Positions 25,358-34,062 are shown, counted from the first letter of the stretch. The stretch: 64,000 nt of DNA from Roseococcus microcysteis (GCF_014764365.1 NZ_CP061718.1:372001-436000); one strand, 5' to 3'. Program-made: numbers and translations. The notes: a model not told the origin generated them from the sequence alone.

Positions 25358-26089
25358 CTAAAGGGGGTTCACGGAATGCCCGCCATCCACCGTGACCACG
25401 CTGCCCGTCATGTGGCGGCCGGCGTCGGAGGCGAGCAGCAGCAGCGGGCCGCTGAGATCATCAGGGTTGCCCAGGCGCCGCTGCGGGATGCGCTTGACCA
25501 TGGCCTGCCCGGCCTCGGTCGCGAAGAATTCGGCATTGATGTCGGAGGCGATGTAGCCGGGTGCGATGGCGTTCACGCGGATGTTGTGCCGCGCGAGCTC
25601 CACCGCCATCTGGCGCGTCATGTGGATCAGCCCCGCCTTGGCGGCCGTATAGCCCGCCACACCGGGAATGATCCGCGCGCCCAGCACGGACGCGATGTTG
25701 ATGATGGACCCACCCGTCTTGGCGGCGGCCATGCGCCGCGCCGCCTCCTGCCCCACCAGGAAGGCGCCGCGGAGGTTCACCTCCAGCACGCGGTCGAAAT
25801 CCTCCAGGGAATGCTCCAGGAAGCCGCGCGTGGCGGCGATGCCGGCATTGTTCACCAATATGTCCACGCGGCCCGCGGCGTCGAAGGCGGGTGCCACGCT
25901 GTCGGTCGCCTGCACGTCCAGCGCCACCACGGTGGCGCCCAGTTCAGCGGCGAGTGCCGCGCAGGCCTCGGGGCGGCGCGCGGCCAGCACCACCTCCGCC
26001 CCCGCGCCGCGCAGCACGCGGCCGAAATGCGCGCCCAGCAGGCCGCTCGCCCCCGTCACCAGCGCGCGCTTGCCGTCCAATGCGAACAT
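25358..26089 (-). CDS. SDR-family oxidoreductase (FabG-like)
   Basis: A 243-residue canonical SDR: GASGLLGAHFGRVL at the cofactor site, VNNAGIAATRGF, active-site Ser in NIASVLGARI and Tyr-x-x-x-Lys in GYTAAKAGLIHMTR, ending GSVVTVDGGHSVNPL. All catalytic residues are present. In this operon it precedes the ACAD11-like dehydrogenase (67 bp gap) and would oxidise or reduce a 3-hydroxyacyl-CoA or similar intermediate. The exact substrate cannot be assigned. Confidence 0.87.
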   Translation of the reverse strand: MFALDGKRALVTGASGLLGAHFGRVLRGAGAEVVLAARRPEACAALAAELGATVVALDVQATDSVAPAFDAAGRVDILVNNAGIAATRGFLEHSLEDFDRVLEVNLRGAFLVGQEAARRMAAAKTGGSIINIASVLGARIIPGVAGYTAAKAGLIHMTRQMAVELARHNIRVNAIAPGYIASDINAEFFATEAGQAMVKRIPQRRLGNPDDLSGPLLLLASDAGRHMTGSVVTVDGGHSVNPL

Positions 26090-26151
26090 GGCCGCCCCTC
26101 CCCATCACTCCAGGGAGGTTTGGCCGCGCGGCGCGAGAGGTCAAGCTGCCC

Positions 26152-27123
26152 TCAGCGCGGGATGCGCGCGGCGATGGGCGCCCAGACCTCCACCTCGCGC
26201 GCCACATGGCGGGCGGCGGCGGCGGGGGTGGCGTCGGGCCAGGGCTCGACATTCGCGCCGCGCAGCTTCTCCAGCACGGCGGGGTCGCGCAGCACGCGGG
26301 CGGCGGTTTCGGTCAGGATGCGCTTGGCCTCCTCCGGCGCGCCGGGCCGCAGGAACAGCACCTGCCAGGCCACCAGCGCATAGCCGGGCAGGGCGGTGGC
26401 GATGGGCGGCAAATTGGGCACCAGCGCCGACGGCCCCTCGCTCGTCACCGCGATGGGGCGCAGGCGCCCGTCGCGGATCAGCGGCATCATCAGCGTGGGG
26501 CTGTCGATGGACAACTGCATCCGCCCGGCCAGCAGATCCGCCACCGCCTGCGCCGCGGTGCGATAGGGCACCAGGGTGAAGCTCGTCTCCGACAATTGCT
26601 GGAACAGCGCGCCCGCCATGTAGTTGGTCGCACCCGGCGCGGCCGTGCCGAAATTCGCGCGCTCGCCCTGGGCGCGCAGCCAGGTGAGCAGGCTCGGCAG
26701 GTCATTGGCCGGCACGTCGGGATGCACCGCCAGCACGAAGGGCTGCTGCGCCACCAGCGAGATCGGCTCGAAATCAGTCACCGGATGATGGGCGAAGTTC
26801 GGGTCAATCGCTTGCATCACCGGGTGGTTGTTGGTGCCGATGAACACCGTGTAGCCGTCATTGGGCAGGCGGTGGAAACCCGCCGCACCCACGCGGCTGC
26901 CCGCGCCCACCAGGTTCTCCGGCACCACGGGCTGGCCGAGCGCCGCCTGCATGGCTTCCGCCATGATGCGCCCCACCACATCGGTCACGCCGCCCACGCC
27001 CACCGGGATCAGCATGCGCACGGGGCGGTTGGGATAGGCGGCCTGCGCGCGGGCGAGGGAGGGAAGCGCCAGCGCGGCGGAGGCACCCAGCAGCATGCGA
27101 CGGGAAGAAGATGGAAGCGGCAT
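26152..27123 (-). CDS. Bug/TctC-family substrate-binding protein, first gene of the acyl-CoA operon
   Basis: A 323-residue Bug receptor. Signal peptide SSRRMLLGASAALALPSLAR, then AAYPNRPVRMLIPVGVGGVTD. It diverges from the tandem pair: the usual P-x-x-P-G-G motif is PVGVGGVTD, and the mid-domain reads NFGTAAPGATNYMAGALF, so a different ligand is likely. It is the most upstream gene of the nine-gene minus-strand run. It is divergent from the NMT1-like gene at 27175, with only 51 bp between, so their promoters must overlap or share control. Confidence 0.9.
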   Translation of the reverse strand: MPLPSSSRRMLLGASAALALPSLARAQAAYPNRPVRMLIPVGVGGVTDVVGRIMAEAMQAALGQPVVPENLVGAGSRVGAAGFHRLPNDGYTVFIGTNNHPVMQAIDPNFAHHPVTDFEPISLVAQQPFVLAVHPDVPANDLPSLLTWLRAQGERANFGTAAPGATNYMAGALFQQLSETSFTLVPYRTAAQAVADLLAGRMQLSIDSPTLMMPLIRDGRLRPIAVTSEGPSALVPNLPPIATALPGYALVAWQVLFLRPGAPEEAKRILTETAARVLRDPAVLEKLRGANVEPWPDATPAAAARHVAREVEVWAPIAARIPR

Positions 27124-27174
27124 GAAATCAGTTCCTCATCTTGCGTTTCGGCGTGCCTGGGCGACACTAACGCC

Positions 27175-28089
27175 ATGAGCACGCTGCGCCACATCAATCT
27201 GCAAGAACCATTCCGGGCGTTGTTCTATGCGCCCTACTACGCCGCGCTCGCGCGCGATGCCTATGCGGCGGAGGGTGTCACGGTGCGCGTGCTGCCGGGC
27301 GAGGTGCCCTCGCTCGCAAAGGACAGCGTGCTGAGCGGTGCCGCGCATCTCGCCTGGGGCGGGCCCATGCGCATCCTGCTCGCGCATGACGCCGACCCTG
27401 CCTGCCCGCTGCGCAATTTCGGCGCGGCGATCCTGGGCGACCCCTTCCTGCTGGTGGGCCGCGAGGCGCGCCCCGGCTTCACGCTGCGGGACCTCGCGGG
27501 GATGACGCTCGGCACGGTGGCCGAGGTGCCCACCCCCTGGTGGGCCCTGCAGGAGGATGTGCGGCAGGCGGGCCTCGACCCCACCACGCTCAGCCGCGTC
27601 ACCGATCGCTCCATGGCCGAGAACGCGGCGGCCGTGGCGGAAGGCCGCCTCGACGTCGCGCAGCTCTTCGAGCCGCTGGTCTCGCAGATGGAAATGGCGG
27701 GCACGGGCCATGTCTGGCACGCCTGCGCCGCGCGCGGGCCGACCAGCTACACCACCTTCTATTCCACCGCGACCAACATCGCGGAATACGCGCCGGAGTT
27801 CATGGCGATGATCCGCGCGCTGGCCACGACACAGCGCTGGTTCCATGCGGCCGGGCCCACCGCCATCGCCGCCACCATCCGTCCCTATTTCCCCGACCTG
27901 GACGCGGCGGTGATGGAACGCGCCATCGCGCGCTATCTCGACCTCGGCATCTGGACCACCACGCCGCATTTCCCGGCCGAGCCCTTCGAACGGCTGGAGC
28001 GGCACATGCTCACCGCCGGCGCCATCCGCCGTGCGCCCGGCTACGCGCATTGCGTGGATGACGCGATCGTGCGCCGCGCGCTCGCCTGA
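27175..28089 (+). CDS. ABC-type nitrate/sulfonate (NMT1/THI5-like) substrate-binding domain protein without signal peptide
   Basis: A 304-residue type-2 periplasmic-binding-fold protein of the NMT1/SsuA/THI5-like group: YAPYYAALARDAYAAEGVTV opening, AHLAWGGPMRIL, GTVAEVPTPWWALQEDV and FYSTATNIAEYAPEFMAM. There is no signal peptide or lipobox and no permease or ATPase beside it. Either the receptor fold is used in the cytosol, or the true start with a leader is missed; I see no suitable upstream start. It precedes leuC by 30 bp and may belong to that operon. Function is not assigned. Confidence 0.75.
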   Translation: MSTLRHINLQEPFRALFYAPYYAALARDAYAAEGVTVRVLPGEVPSLAKDSVLSGAAHLAWGGPMRILLAHDADPACPLRNFGAAILGDPFLLVGREARPGFTLRDLAGMTLGTVAEVPTPWWALQEDVRQAGLDPTTLSRVTDRSMAENAAAVAEGRLDVAQLFEPLVSQMEMAGTGHVWHACAARGPTSYTTFYSTATNIAEYAPEFMAMIRALATTQRWFHAAGPTAIAATIRPYFPDLDAAVMERAIARYLDLGIWTTTPHFPAEPFERLERHMLTAGAIRRAPGYAHCVDDAIVRRALA

Positions 28090-28119
28090 AACACCCGCAA
28101 GACCGGGGAGGAATCAAGA

Positions 28120-29517
28120 ATGCCCAGCACCATGTTCGACCGCATCTGGGACCAGCATGTGGTGGCCGATCTCGGCGAGGGCTGGTCGCTGCTCTATCTC
28201 GACCGCATCCTGGTGCATGACCTCTCGGGCGGCCGCGCCATGGAGGAGGTCGCGCAGGCCGGCTACAGGCTGGCCGAGCCGCGCCACGTCTTCGCCACGC
28301 CCGACCATGCCGTGAGTTCCGCGCCCGGCCGCACCGCCGAGACCTTCCCCGTGGGCGCGAAACTGCTCCGCAGCCTGCGCGCGCGCTGCGCGGCCGAGGG
28401 CGTGCGGATGTTCGACCTGGGCCAGCGCGGCAATGGCATCGTGCATGTGATCGCGCCCGAGATGGGCATCGTGCTGCCGGGCCTGACCCTTGCTTGCGGG
28501 GATAGCCACACCTGCACCAATGGCGGCGTGGGGGCGATGGCCTTCGGCATCGGCGCCAGCGAACTCAGCCACGCCCTGGCCACGCAGACCCTGCCGCAGC
28601 GCCGCCCCGGCACCTTCCGCATCCGCTTCGAGGGCGCGCGCCCGGCCGGCGTCACGGCCAAGGACATGATCCTCGCCGCCATCGGCCGCTTCGGCGCGGC
28701 GGCGGGCACGGGCATGGCGATGGAGTATGCGGGCAGCGCCGTGCGCGCCATGTCGCTGGAGGAGCGGCTGACGCTGTGCAACCTCTCCATCGAGATGGGT
28801 GCCAAGGTCGGCATGGTGGCGCCCGACGACACCACCTTCGAATACCTGGCCGGCCGCGACTTCGCGCCCAAGGGCCGCGCCTGGGAGGCGGCGCTCGCCG
28901 ATTGGCGCAGGCTGCCCTCCGACACCGAGGCCCGCTTCACCCGCGACGAGGTGATCGAGATGGCGAGCATCGCACCGCAGATCACCTGGGGCACCAGCCC
29001 CGAGCAGGTGGCGGACGTCACCGGCCATGTGCCGCGCCCCGAAAGCGCGCCCGACGCCGCCCGCGCGAAATCCTGGGAGGCGGCACTGCGCTACATGGGC
29101 CTTGAGCCCGGCCAGCCCCTCATCGGCACCAAGGTGGACTGGGTCTTCATCGGCTCCTGCACCAATTCCCGCGTGAGCGACCTGCGCGCGGCCGCGGACG
29201 TGCTGCGCGGCCGCAAGCGCGCACCGCACGTCACCGCCTGGGTGGTGCCGGGCAGCGAGAAGGTGAAGGCGGAAGCCGAAGCCGAGGGCCTGCACCACCG
29301 CTTCCTCGAAGCCGGCTTCGAATGGCGGGAACCGGGCTGCGCCCTGTGTGTTTCGGCCAATGGCGAGGCGGTGCCGCCCGGCGCCCGCTGCGTCTCCACC
29401 TCCAACCGCAACTTCGTGGGGCGGCAGGGCACGGGGGCGCGCACCCATCTGGCCTCGCCCGCCATGGCCGCCGCGGCGGCACTTGCCGGCAGCATCGTGG
29501 ATGTGAGGAATTTCTGA
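28120..29517 (+). CDS. leuC: 3-isopropylmalate dehydratase large subunit
   Basis: A 465-residue aconitase-superfamily protein very close to enterobacterial LeuC from end to end. Conserved blocks: LLYLDRILVHDLS, FATPDHAVSS, CGDSHTCTNGGVGAMAFGIG, ATQTLPQRRPGTF, and the [4Fe-4S] ligands in FIGSCTNSRVSDLRAAA and PGCALCVS. With LeuD it isomerises 2- to 3-isopropylmalate in leucine synthesis. The TGA overlaps the leuD ATG by one base. No leuA (isopropylmalate synthase) is in the window, so either this is the housekeeping set separated from leuA or a paralogous set for another substituted malate. Confidence 0.93.
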   Translation: MPSTMFDRIWDQHVVADLGEGWSLLYLDRILVHDLSGGRAMEEVAQAGYRLAEPRHVFATPDHAVSSAPGRTAETFPVGAKLLRSLRARCAAEGVRMFDLGQRGNGIVHVIAPEMGIVLPGLTLACGDSHTCTNGGVGAMAFGIGASELSHALATQTLPQRRPGTFRIRFEGARPAGVTAKDMILAAIGRFGAAAGTGMAMEYAGSAVRAMSLEERLTLCNLSIEMGAKVGMVAPDDTTFEYLAGRDFAPKGRAWEAALADWRRLPSDTEARFTRDEVIEMASIAPQITWGTSPEQVADVTGHVPRPESAPDAARAKSWEAALRYMGLEPGQPLIGTKVDWVFIGSCTNSRVSDLRAAADVLRGRKRAPHVTAWVVPGSEKVKAEAEAEGLHHRFLEAGFEWREPGCALCVSANGEAVPPGARCVSTSNRNFVGRQGTGARTHLASPAMAAAAALAGSIVDVRNF

Positions 29518-30146
29518 TGGGCATGCAGAGCTTCACCACCGTCACCGGCCCCGCCATCCCGCTGATGGCGGCCAATGTGGACACGGATGTCATCATCCCC
29601 ATCCAGCGGCTCGTCGGCACGGGGCGCGACGGCCTCGGCCCCTACGCCTTCGAACGCCTGCGCTACAATGCCGACGGCACCGACAACATGGACTTCGTGC
29701 CGAACCGCGAACCCTATCGCGGCAGCCCCATCATGCTCGCCGCCGAGAATTTCGGCTGCGGAAGTTCGCGTGAGGGCGCGGTCTGGGCGCTGATGGGCAT
29801 GGGCGTGCGCTGCGTCATCGCCCCCAGCTTCGGCGACATCTTCTTCGCCAATTGCTTCCAGAACGGGCTGCTGCCCGTGCGCCTGCCCATCGAGGAGATC
29901 CGCCGCATCGCGGAGGAAACGGAAGCCGGCCCCGGCAATGCCCGCACCACGGTGGACCTCGCGCGCCAGGTGGTCGTGACGCCCACGGGCCGCGAAATCC
30001 CCTTCCAGGTGGATGGCCGCAAGAAGGAGGCGATGCTGCAAGGCCTCGACGACATCGCCATGACGCTGAAGCAGGCGGAGGCCATCGCCGCCTGGAAGGC
30101 GCGCGACAAGCAGTCGCGAGGCTGGGCCTGGGAGAGCGTGGCGTGA
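29517..30146 (+). CDS. leuD: 3-isopropylmalate dehydratase small subunit
   Basis: A 209-residue swivelling-domain subunit. Marks are AANVDTDVIIPIQRL near the N-terminus and the substrate-recognition segment ENFGCGSSREGAVWAL, followed by PSFGDIFFANCFQNGLLPV. It pairs with LeuC to form the isomerase. The start is the ATG at 29517, whose A is the last base of the leuC stop, and the stop overlaps the GTG of leuB (GTGA). Such tight coupling suggests one transcript and balanced synthesis. Confidence 0.93.
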   Translation: MGMQSFTTVTGPAIPLMAANVDTDVIIPIQRLVGTGRDGLGPYAFERLRYNADGTDNMDFVPNREPYRGSPIMLAAENFGCGSSREGAVWALMGMGVRCVIAPSFGDIFFANCFQNGLLPVRLPIEEIRRIAEETEAGPGNARTTVDLARQVVVTPTGREIPFQVDGRKKEAMLQGLDDIAMTLKQAEAIAAWKARDKQSRGWAWESVA

Positions 30147-31231
30147 AGCTGCTCGTCCTGCCCGGGGATGGCGTGGGCACCGAGGTCACGGAACAGGGCT
30201 TGCGCGTGCTCGACTGGTTCGCGCGCCACCGTGGCCTCGCGCTCGACATCACCCACCGCACTTTCGGCATGGAGAACTGGCGCCGCCACGGCACCATGAT
30301 GCCCGACGAGACCTGGGCGCGCATCCTGGACGCCGACGCCATCCTCTTCGGCGCCACCGGCAGCCTGGACCAGGCCGCCGCCGTCCCGCCCGAGGAACGC
30401 CGCAAGGGATCGCTACTGCGGATGCGCGGGGCGCTGGACCTCTTCGCCAACCTCCGGCCCGTGAAAATGCCGGCGGCGTTGGCCGAGGCCAGCCCCTACA
30501 AGCCCCGCATCACCGAGCATGTGGACCTGATCTTCGTGCGCGAACTGACGGCCGGCATCTATTTCGGCGAGCCGCGCGGGGTGGAGACGCTGCCCGACGG
30601 CACCAAGCGCGGCATCAACACCCACAGCTACACCGAGGCGCAGATCACCCGCGCCGCCCGCTTCGCCTTCGAGCTGGCGCGCACGCGGCGCAACCACGTC
30701 ACCAGCGTGGACAAGGCCAATGTGATGGAGGCCGGCGCGCTGTGGCGCCAGGTGGTGGGCGCGCTGCACGCGCGCGAATTCCCGGATGTGACGCTGGAAC
30801 ACATGCTGGCCGACAATTGCGCCATGCAATTGGCCCGCAACCCGCGCCGCTTCGACGTGATCGTGACCGACAACCTCTTCGGCGACCTGTTGAGCGATGC
30901 GGCGGGCGCCATCATCGGTTCGCTTGGCATGCTGCCTTCGGCCTCGCTCTCGGCGCCGGATGCGGCGGGGCGGCGGCGGGCGCTCTATGAGCCGGTGCAT
31001 GGCTCGGCGCCCGACATCGCGGGGCAGGGGGTGGCGAACCCGCTGGGGTCCATCCTCTCGGTGGCGCTGCTGCTGCGCTGGAGTGCTGGACGGCCCGAGG
31101 ACGCCGCGCATCTGGAGGCGGCGGTGGAGCGGGCCTTGGCGCAGGGTGCCCGCACGGGCGACATCGCGGCCCCTGGCGAGGCGGTGCTGACCACGGCGCA
31201 GATGGGGGATGCGGTGCTGGCCTGTCTGTAG
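30143..31231 (+). CDS. leuB: 3-isopropylmalate dehydrogenase
   Basis: A 362-residue decarboxylating dehydrogenase. LeuB-specific signatures are LPGDGVGTEVTEQ, GSLLRMRGALDLFANLRPV, VRELTAGIYFGEPRG, VTSVDKANVMEAGALW, DNLFGDLLSDAAGAIIGSLGML and YEPVHGSAPDIAGQG. These favour isopropylmalate over tartrate or D-malate enzymes. Translation starts at GTG 30143, overlapping leuD. The product 4-methyl-2-oxopentanoate is the leucine precursor. The gene is followed by a two-copy hairpin repeat before the convergent ketosynthase gene. Confidence 0.92.
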   Translation: MKLLVLPGDGVGTEVTEQGLRVLDWFARHRGLALDITHRTFGMENWRRHGTMMPDETWARILDADAILFGATGSLDQAAAVPPEERRKGSLLRMRGALDLFANLRPVKMPAALAEASPYKPRITEHVDLIFVRELTAGIYFGEPRGVETLPDGTKRGINTHSYTEAQITRAARFAFELARTRRNHVTSVDKANVMEAGALWRQVVGALHAREFPDVTLEHMLADNCAMQLARNPRRFDVIVTDNLFGDLLSDAAGAIIGSLGMLPSASLSAPDAAGRRRALYEPVHGSAPDIAGQGVANPLGSILSVALLLRWSAGRPEDAAHLEAAVERALAQGARTGDIAAPGEAVLTTAQMGDAVLACL

Positions 31232-31232
31232 C

Positions 31233-31336
31233 GCCTGATGCGCGCAGGCGCAGCCGGAGCGCTGAATCAGTCGCTCGGCAACGCCACGCCTGATGCGCGC
31301 AGGCGCAGCCGGCGCGCTGAATCAGCCGCTCGGAAA
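31233..31336. repeat. two tandem 49-bp hairpin repeats (55-bp period) between convergent genes
   Basis: Near-identical copies lie at 31233-31281 and 31288-31336. Each contains CTGAT-(GC)GCGC on the left and GCGC...ATCAG on the right, folding into a stem with a GC-rich loop. The copies differ at only a few bases. They fill most of the 109-bp gap between the ends of leuB (+) and the ketosynthase gene (-), so they may serve as a bidirectional terminator or be a REP-like family. The tiny open frames inside are products of the repetition. Confidence 0.8.
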
Positions 31337-31340
31337 AGCT

Positions 31341-32555
31341 TCACGCCGCGCCCACCACCACGCACACATTCTGCCCACCAAACCCGAAGCTGTTCGACAG
31401 CGCCGCGCGGAAATCATGCGGCCGCCCCACCGGCACCGTGTCCATGCCGATCTCGGGGTCCGGGTCGTCCTGGTTGATGGTGGGCGGCAGGAACTGGTCG
31501 CGCAGCGCCAGCAGGCAGACCCCCGCCTCGATCGCGCCCGCGGCCGAGAGCGTGTGGCCGATCATGGATTTGGTGGAGGAAATGGGCGGCGGCGCCTCGG
31601 TCCCGAACACCAGCTTCGCCGCCAGCGTCTCCATCTTGTCGTTCTCGGGCGTGGAGGTGCCATGGGCGTTGATGTAGCCCACCTCCGCTGGCGTCAGCCC
31701 CGCATCGGCCAGCGCGCGTTCCATGGCGGCCACGATGGCATGCCCGTCGGGCGAGGAACGGGTGCGGTGGAAGGTGTCCGCCGCCTCGCCCACGCCCAGG
31801 ATATAGCCCAGGATGGTGGCGCCGCGGGCGCGGGCATGGGCCTCGCTCTCCAGCACCAGCGCCCCCGCGCCATCGCCCATCACGAAGCCGTCGCGCGACT
31901 TGGTGAAGGGGCGGGACACGGCCTCGGGCGGCTCGTTGCGGCCGGACAGCGCCTGCAGAAGCCCGAAGCGGATGAAGGCCTCAGGCTGCAGCGAGGCCTC
32001 GGCCCCGCCCGCGATGGCGCAATCCGCCTCGCCCCGCCGGATCGCCTCGATGGCGAGCTGGATGGCGGAGGCCCCCGAGGCGCAGGCGGTGGTCACGGCC
32101 TGGGGCACGCCCTGGGTCTCGAAGCGTTCCGCCAGCCAGGTGGCCACGCCACCCAGCAGGAAATCCTGGTAATGACGGGCCATCCCGGCGCCGCCCGCGA
32201 TCATCCCCGCATGGTCCCCGGCACCCAGGGCCAGGCGCTGCGGCCATTCGATCTCGACGGGCGGCAGGCCGAAGCAGAGCGGGCCGGGGAAGGGGCCCGG
32301 CATTCCCGCCTGGGCCAGCGCCTCGGCGATGGCGGCCTCGCCCATGCGCCGCAGCCGTTCGGGTGCCACCAGCGGCGTGCCGGAGGCATCCTCCGGGAAG
32401 TCCACGCAGGCGGCGACCCGCGCCTTCATCCCCGTGGTGTCGAAGCGCGTGATGTCGCGCACGCCGGAGCGCCCGGCACGGATGGCGGCCCAGCTCGACG
32501 CCGCGTCCCGGCCCACCGCCGTGACCATCCCGATTCCCGTGACCGCCACACGCAT
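31341..32555 (-). CDS. beta-ketoacyl-ACP synthase II-like (FabF1XL-like), catalytically complete
   Basis: A 404-residue ketosynthase starting at ATG 32555 (MRVAVTGIGMVTAVGRDAAS). The active-site triad is complete: Cys in TTACASGASAIQL, His in INAHGTSTPENDKM and His in KSMIGHTLSAAGAIEA. It would condense malonyl-ACP with a growing acyl chain. It is the last of four minus-strand genes (ACP, dehydratase, degenerate ketosynthase, ketosynthase) in the order acpXL-fabZXL-fabF2XL-fabF1XL known for very-long-chain fatty acid synthesis in Rhizobiales. Its ATG overlaps the stop of the preceding ketosynthase-like gene, implying a heterodimer. Confidence 0.87.
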   Translation of the reverse strand: MRVAVTGIGMVTAVGRDAASSWAAIRAGRSGVRDITRFDTTGMKARVAACVDFPEDASGTPLVAPERLRRMGEAAIAEALAQAGMPGPFPGPLCFGLPPVEIEWPQRLALGAGDHAGMIAGGAGMARHYQDFLLGGVATWLAERFETQGVPQAVTTACASGASAIQLAIEAIRRGEADCAIAGGAEASLQPEAFIRFGLLQALSGRNEPPEAVSRPFTKSRDGFVMGDGAGALVLESEAHARARGATILGYILGVGEAADTFHRTRSSPDGHAIVAAMERALADAGLTPAEVGYINAHGTSTPENDKMETLAAKLVFGTEAPPPISSTKSMIGHTLSAAGAIEAGVCLLALRDQFLPPTINQDDPDPEIGMDTVPVGRPHDFRAALSNSFGFGGQNVCVVVGAA

Positions 32556-33613
32556 CAGATCGCCTCCAGCACCGCCGCGGCCTCGCCACGCCATTGTCCG
32601 CACCCCGTGACCAGGACGCGCCGCGCGCGCCCCTCGGCGATCGCGTAGGTGGCCAGCGCCAGGCCGGCCGGGAAGGCGGCCTCGGCCGAATGGCCGAACA
32701 GGTCGGCGGTGAAAAGGTCGGGCGCGCGGGGCAGGGCCGCCAGTTCATCCGCCGTGGCTTCGGGCGCGCCGGAGGCGGTGGAGATGATCATGTCGGCCTC
32801 CGCCCCCACCCGGTCCAGCAGCGCGCGGAGCCGCGCCACGCGCCCCTCGGGCCGCGCCTGGCTGGTCTCGATGGCGGTGAGCCGCGCCAGCGGTGCCGGG
32901 TTGGCCCCCTCCGGCTCCAGCGTCAGGAAGGCGGCGACCGAGCCCAGCACCATGCCCTGGCGCGCGGGCAGCGGCGCCCAGGGGCCCTGGTGCAGCGCGC
33001 CGCCGAAGCCATAGAGCAGCAGCAATTCCGGCCGGTCGCTGGTCATGGCCGCGCCCGTCAGCGCGACGGGCGAGGTGCCGGCCGCGACGCGACGCGCCGC
33101 CACGCGCGCGGCTTCGGCGCCGGCCACCTCCTCGCCCATCAGGGTGCGGGAGGAGCCCGCCACGCCATGGGTGATGGAGATGGAGCCCGCCAGCAGGTTC
33201 GGAAGCTGTGCCAGGAAGAGGGTGGGCCGCAGCCCCTCCAGCAGCATCTTGTGGACCCCGGCCGGGTCAGGCTTCGCGGCCAGGATGGCGGCGTCCAGCG
33301 CGGCATCGCGCTCGCCCCCGCCGGCGGCCACCGTCACGTCCATGCGGGCGACCTGGGGCTTGAGCCCGGCCTCCTCGATGGCGATGCCGGCCGCGTGCAC
33401 GCCGATGCGCTGCCAGGGCTCCATCTGCCGCATCTCGCGGCGCGGGATGAAGCGGTCCAGCGGCAATTCGGGGGTGGGGTGGATGTCGTAGGGCGCGTCC
33501 TTGGCGCGGGCCAGCACGGGGGGCACGCCGCCGGCCAGCAGGGGGGCATGCACGCCGCGCCCCTCGCCATGGCTGGAGATGAGGCCCACCCCCGTCACCA
33601 TGACGGGCGTCAT
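32555..33613 (-). CDS. ketosynthase-like protein lacking the active-site cysteine (FabF2XL/chain-length-factor-like)
   Basis: A 352-residue thiolase-fold protein, shorter than FabF. It opens MTPVMVTGVGLISSHGEGRG and retains the general fold, but where ketosynthases have the nucleophile Cys it reads VAGSSRTLMGEE, and the two His motifs are replaced (STASGAPEATADEL; LFGHSAEAAFPAGL keeps one His-like position). It is therefore unlikely to condense on its own. By position it corresponds to FabF2XL and could pair with the complete ketosynthase like a chain-length factor (inference). Start and stop overlap both neighbours by 1-4 nt. Confidence 0.78.
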   Translation of the reverse strand: MTPVMVTGVGLISSHGEGRGVHAPLLAGGVPPVLARAKDAPYDIHPTPELPLDRFIPRREMRQMEPWQRIGVHAAGIAIEEAGLKPQVARMDVTVAAGGGERDAALDAAILAAKPDPAGVHKMLLEGLRPTLFLAQLPNLLAGSISITHGVAGSSRTLMGEEVAGAEAARVAARRVAAGTSPVALTGAAMTSDRPELLLLYGFGGALHQGPWAPLPARQGMVLGSVAAFLTLEPEGANPAPLARLTAIETSQARPEGRVARLRALLDRVGAEADMIISTASGAPEATADELAALPRAPDLFTADLFGHSAEAAFPAGLALATYAIAEGRARRVLVTGCGQWRGEAAAVLEAI

Positions 33614-34059
33614 GGCAGCAGGCCGATGGCGGTGGCGCGCGCCCGCAGCGCGGGTTCGAGGCCTGGCGCGGGGAAGGGAAGAGTTTTCAAGGTCAGTTCC
33701 GCCTCCGCCGCGCGGGCGGTGCCCTCGTTCACCGCGCCCCGCAGCACGGCATAGCCCGAACCGTCATGGATCAACTCGGCCGTCACGGTCAGTTCCGCGC
33801 CGGGCCTGACCATGCCGCGCAGCTTGGCCTCGCTCACCTTGGCCAGCACGGCCATGCGGGTGAAGCCGTGCCGCGCCACGACCAGCCAGCCGGCGGCCTG
33901 GGCCATGGCCTCCACCATCAGCACGCCGGGCAGCAGGGGGAAGCCGGGGAAATGACCATCGAAGACGGGGCTTTCCTCGGGCACGCGCGCCAGCGCCACG
34001 AGGCGGTCCGCCTCGCGCTCCAGCACCCGGTCCACCATCTCGAAATATTCGAGGCGCAA
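33610..34059 (-). CDS. 3-hydroxyacyl-ACP dehydratase, FabZ-like (FabZXL-like)
   Basis: A 149-residue hotdog-fold dehydratase. The catalytic motif is intact: PVFDGHFPGFPLLPGVLMVE contains the His and the downstream Glu that dehydrate 3-hydroxyacyl-ACP. The N-terminus RLEYFEMVDRV matches the rhizobial FabZXL opening, which supports the TTG start at 34059 rather than the internal ATG at 34038. It lies 3 nt after the ACP stop and overlaps the next gene by 4 nt. Expected role: dehydration step for the carrier encoded next door. Confidence 0.83.
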   Translation of the reverse strand: MRLEYFEMVDRVLEREADRLVALARVPEESPVFDGHFPGFPLLPGVLMVEAMAQAAGWLVVARHGFTRMAVLAKVSEAKLRGMVRPGAELTVTAELIHDGSGYAVLRGAVNEGTARAAEAELTLKTLPFPAPGLEPALRARATAIGLLP

Positions 34060-34062
34060 GGC

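Noticed and set aside
31238-31477. Small open frames starting in the 55-bp repeats
   Set aside because: They begin identically because they start in the repeat copies and run into antisense of the ketosynthase; no ribosome site.
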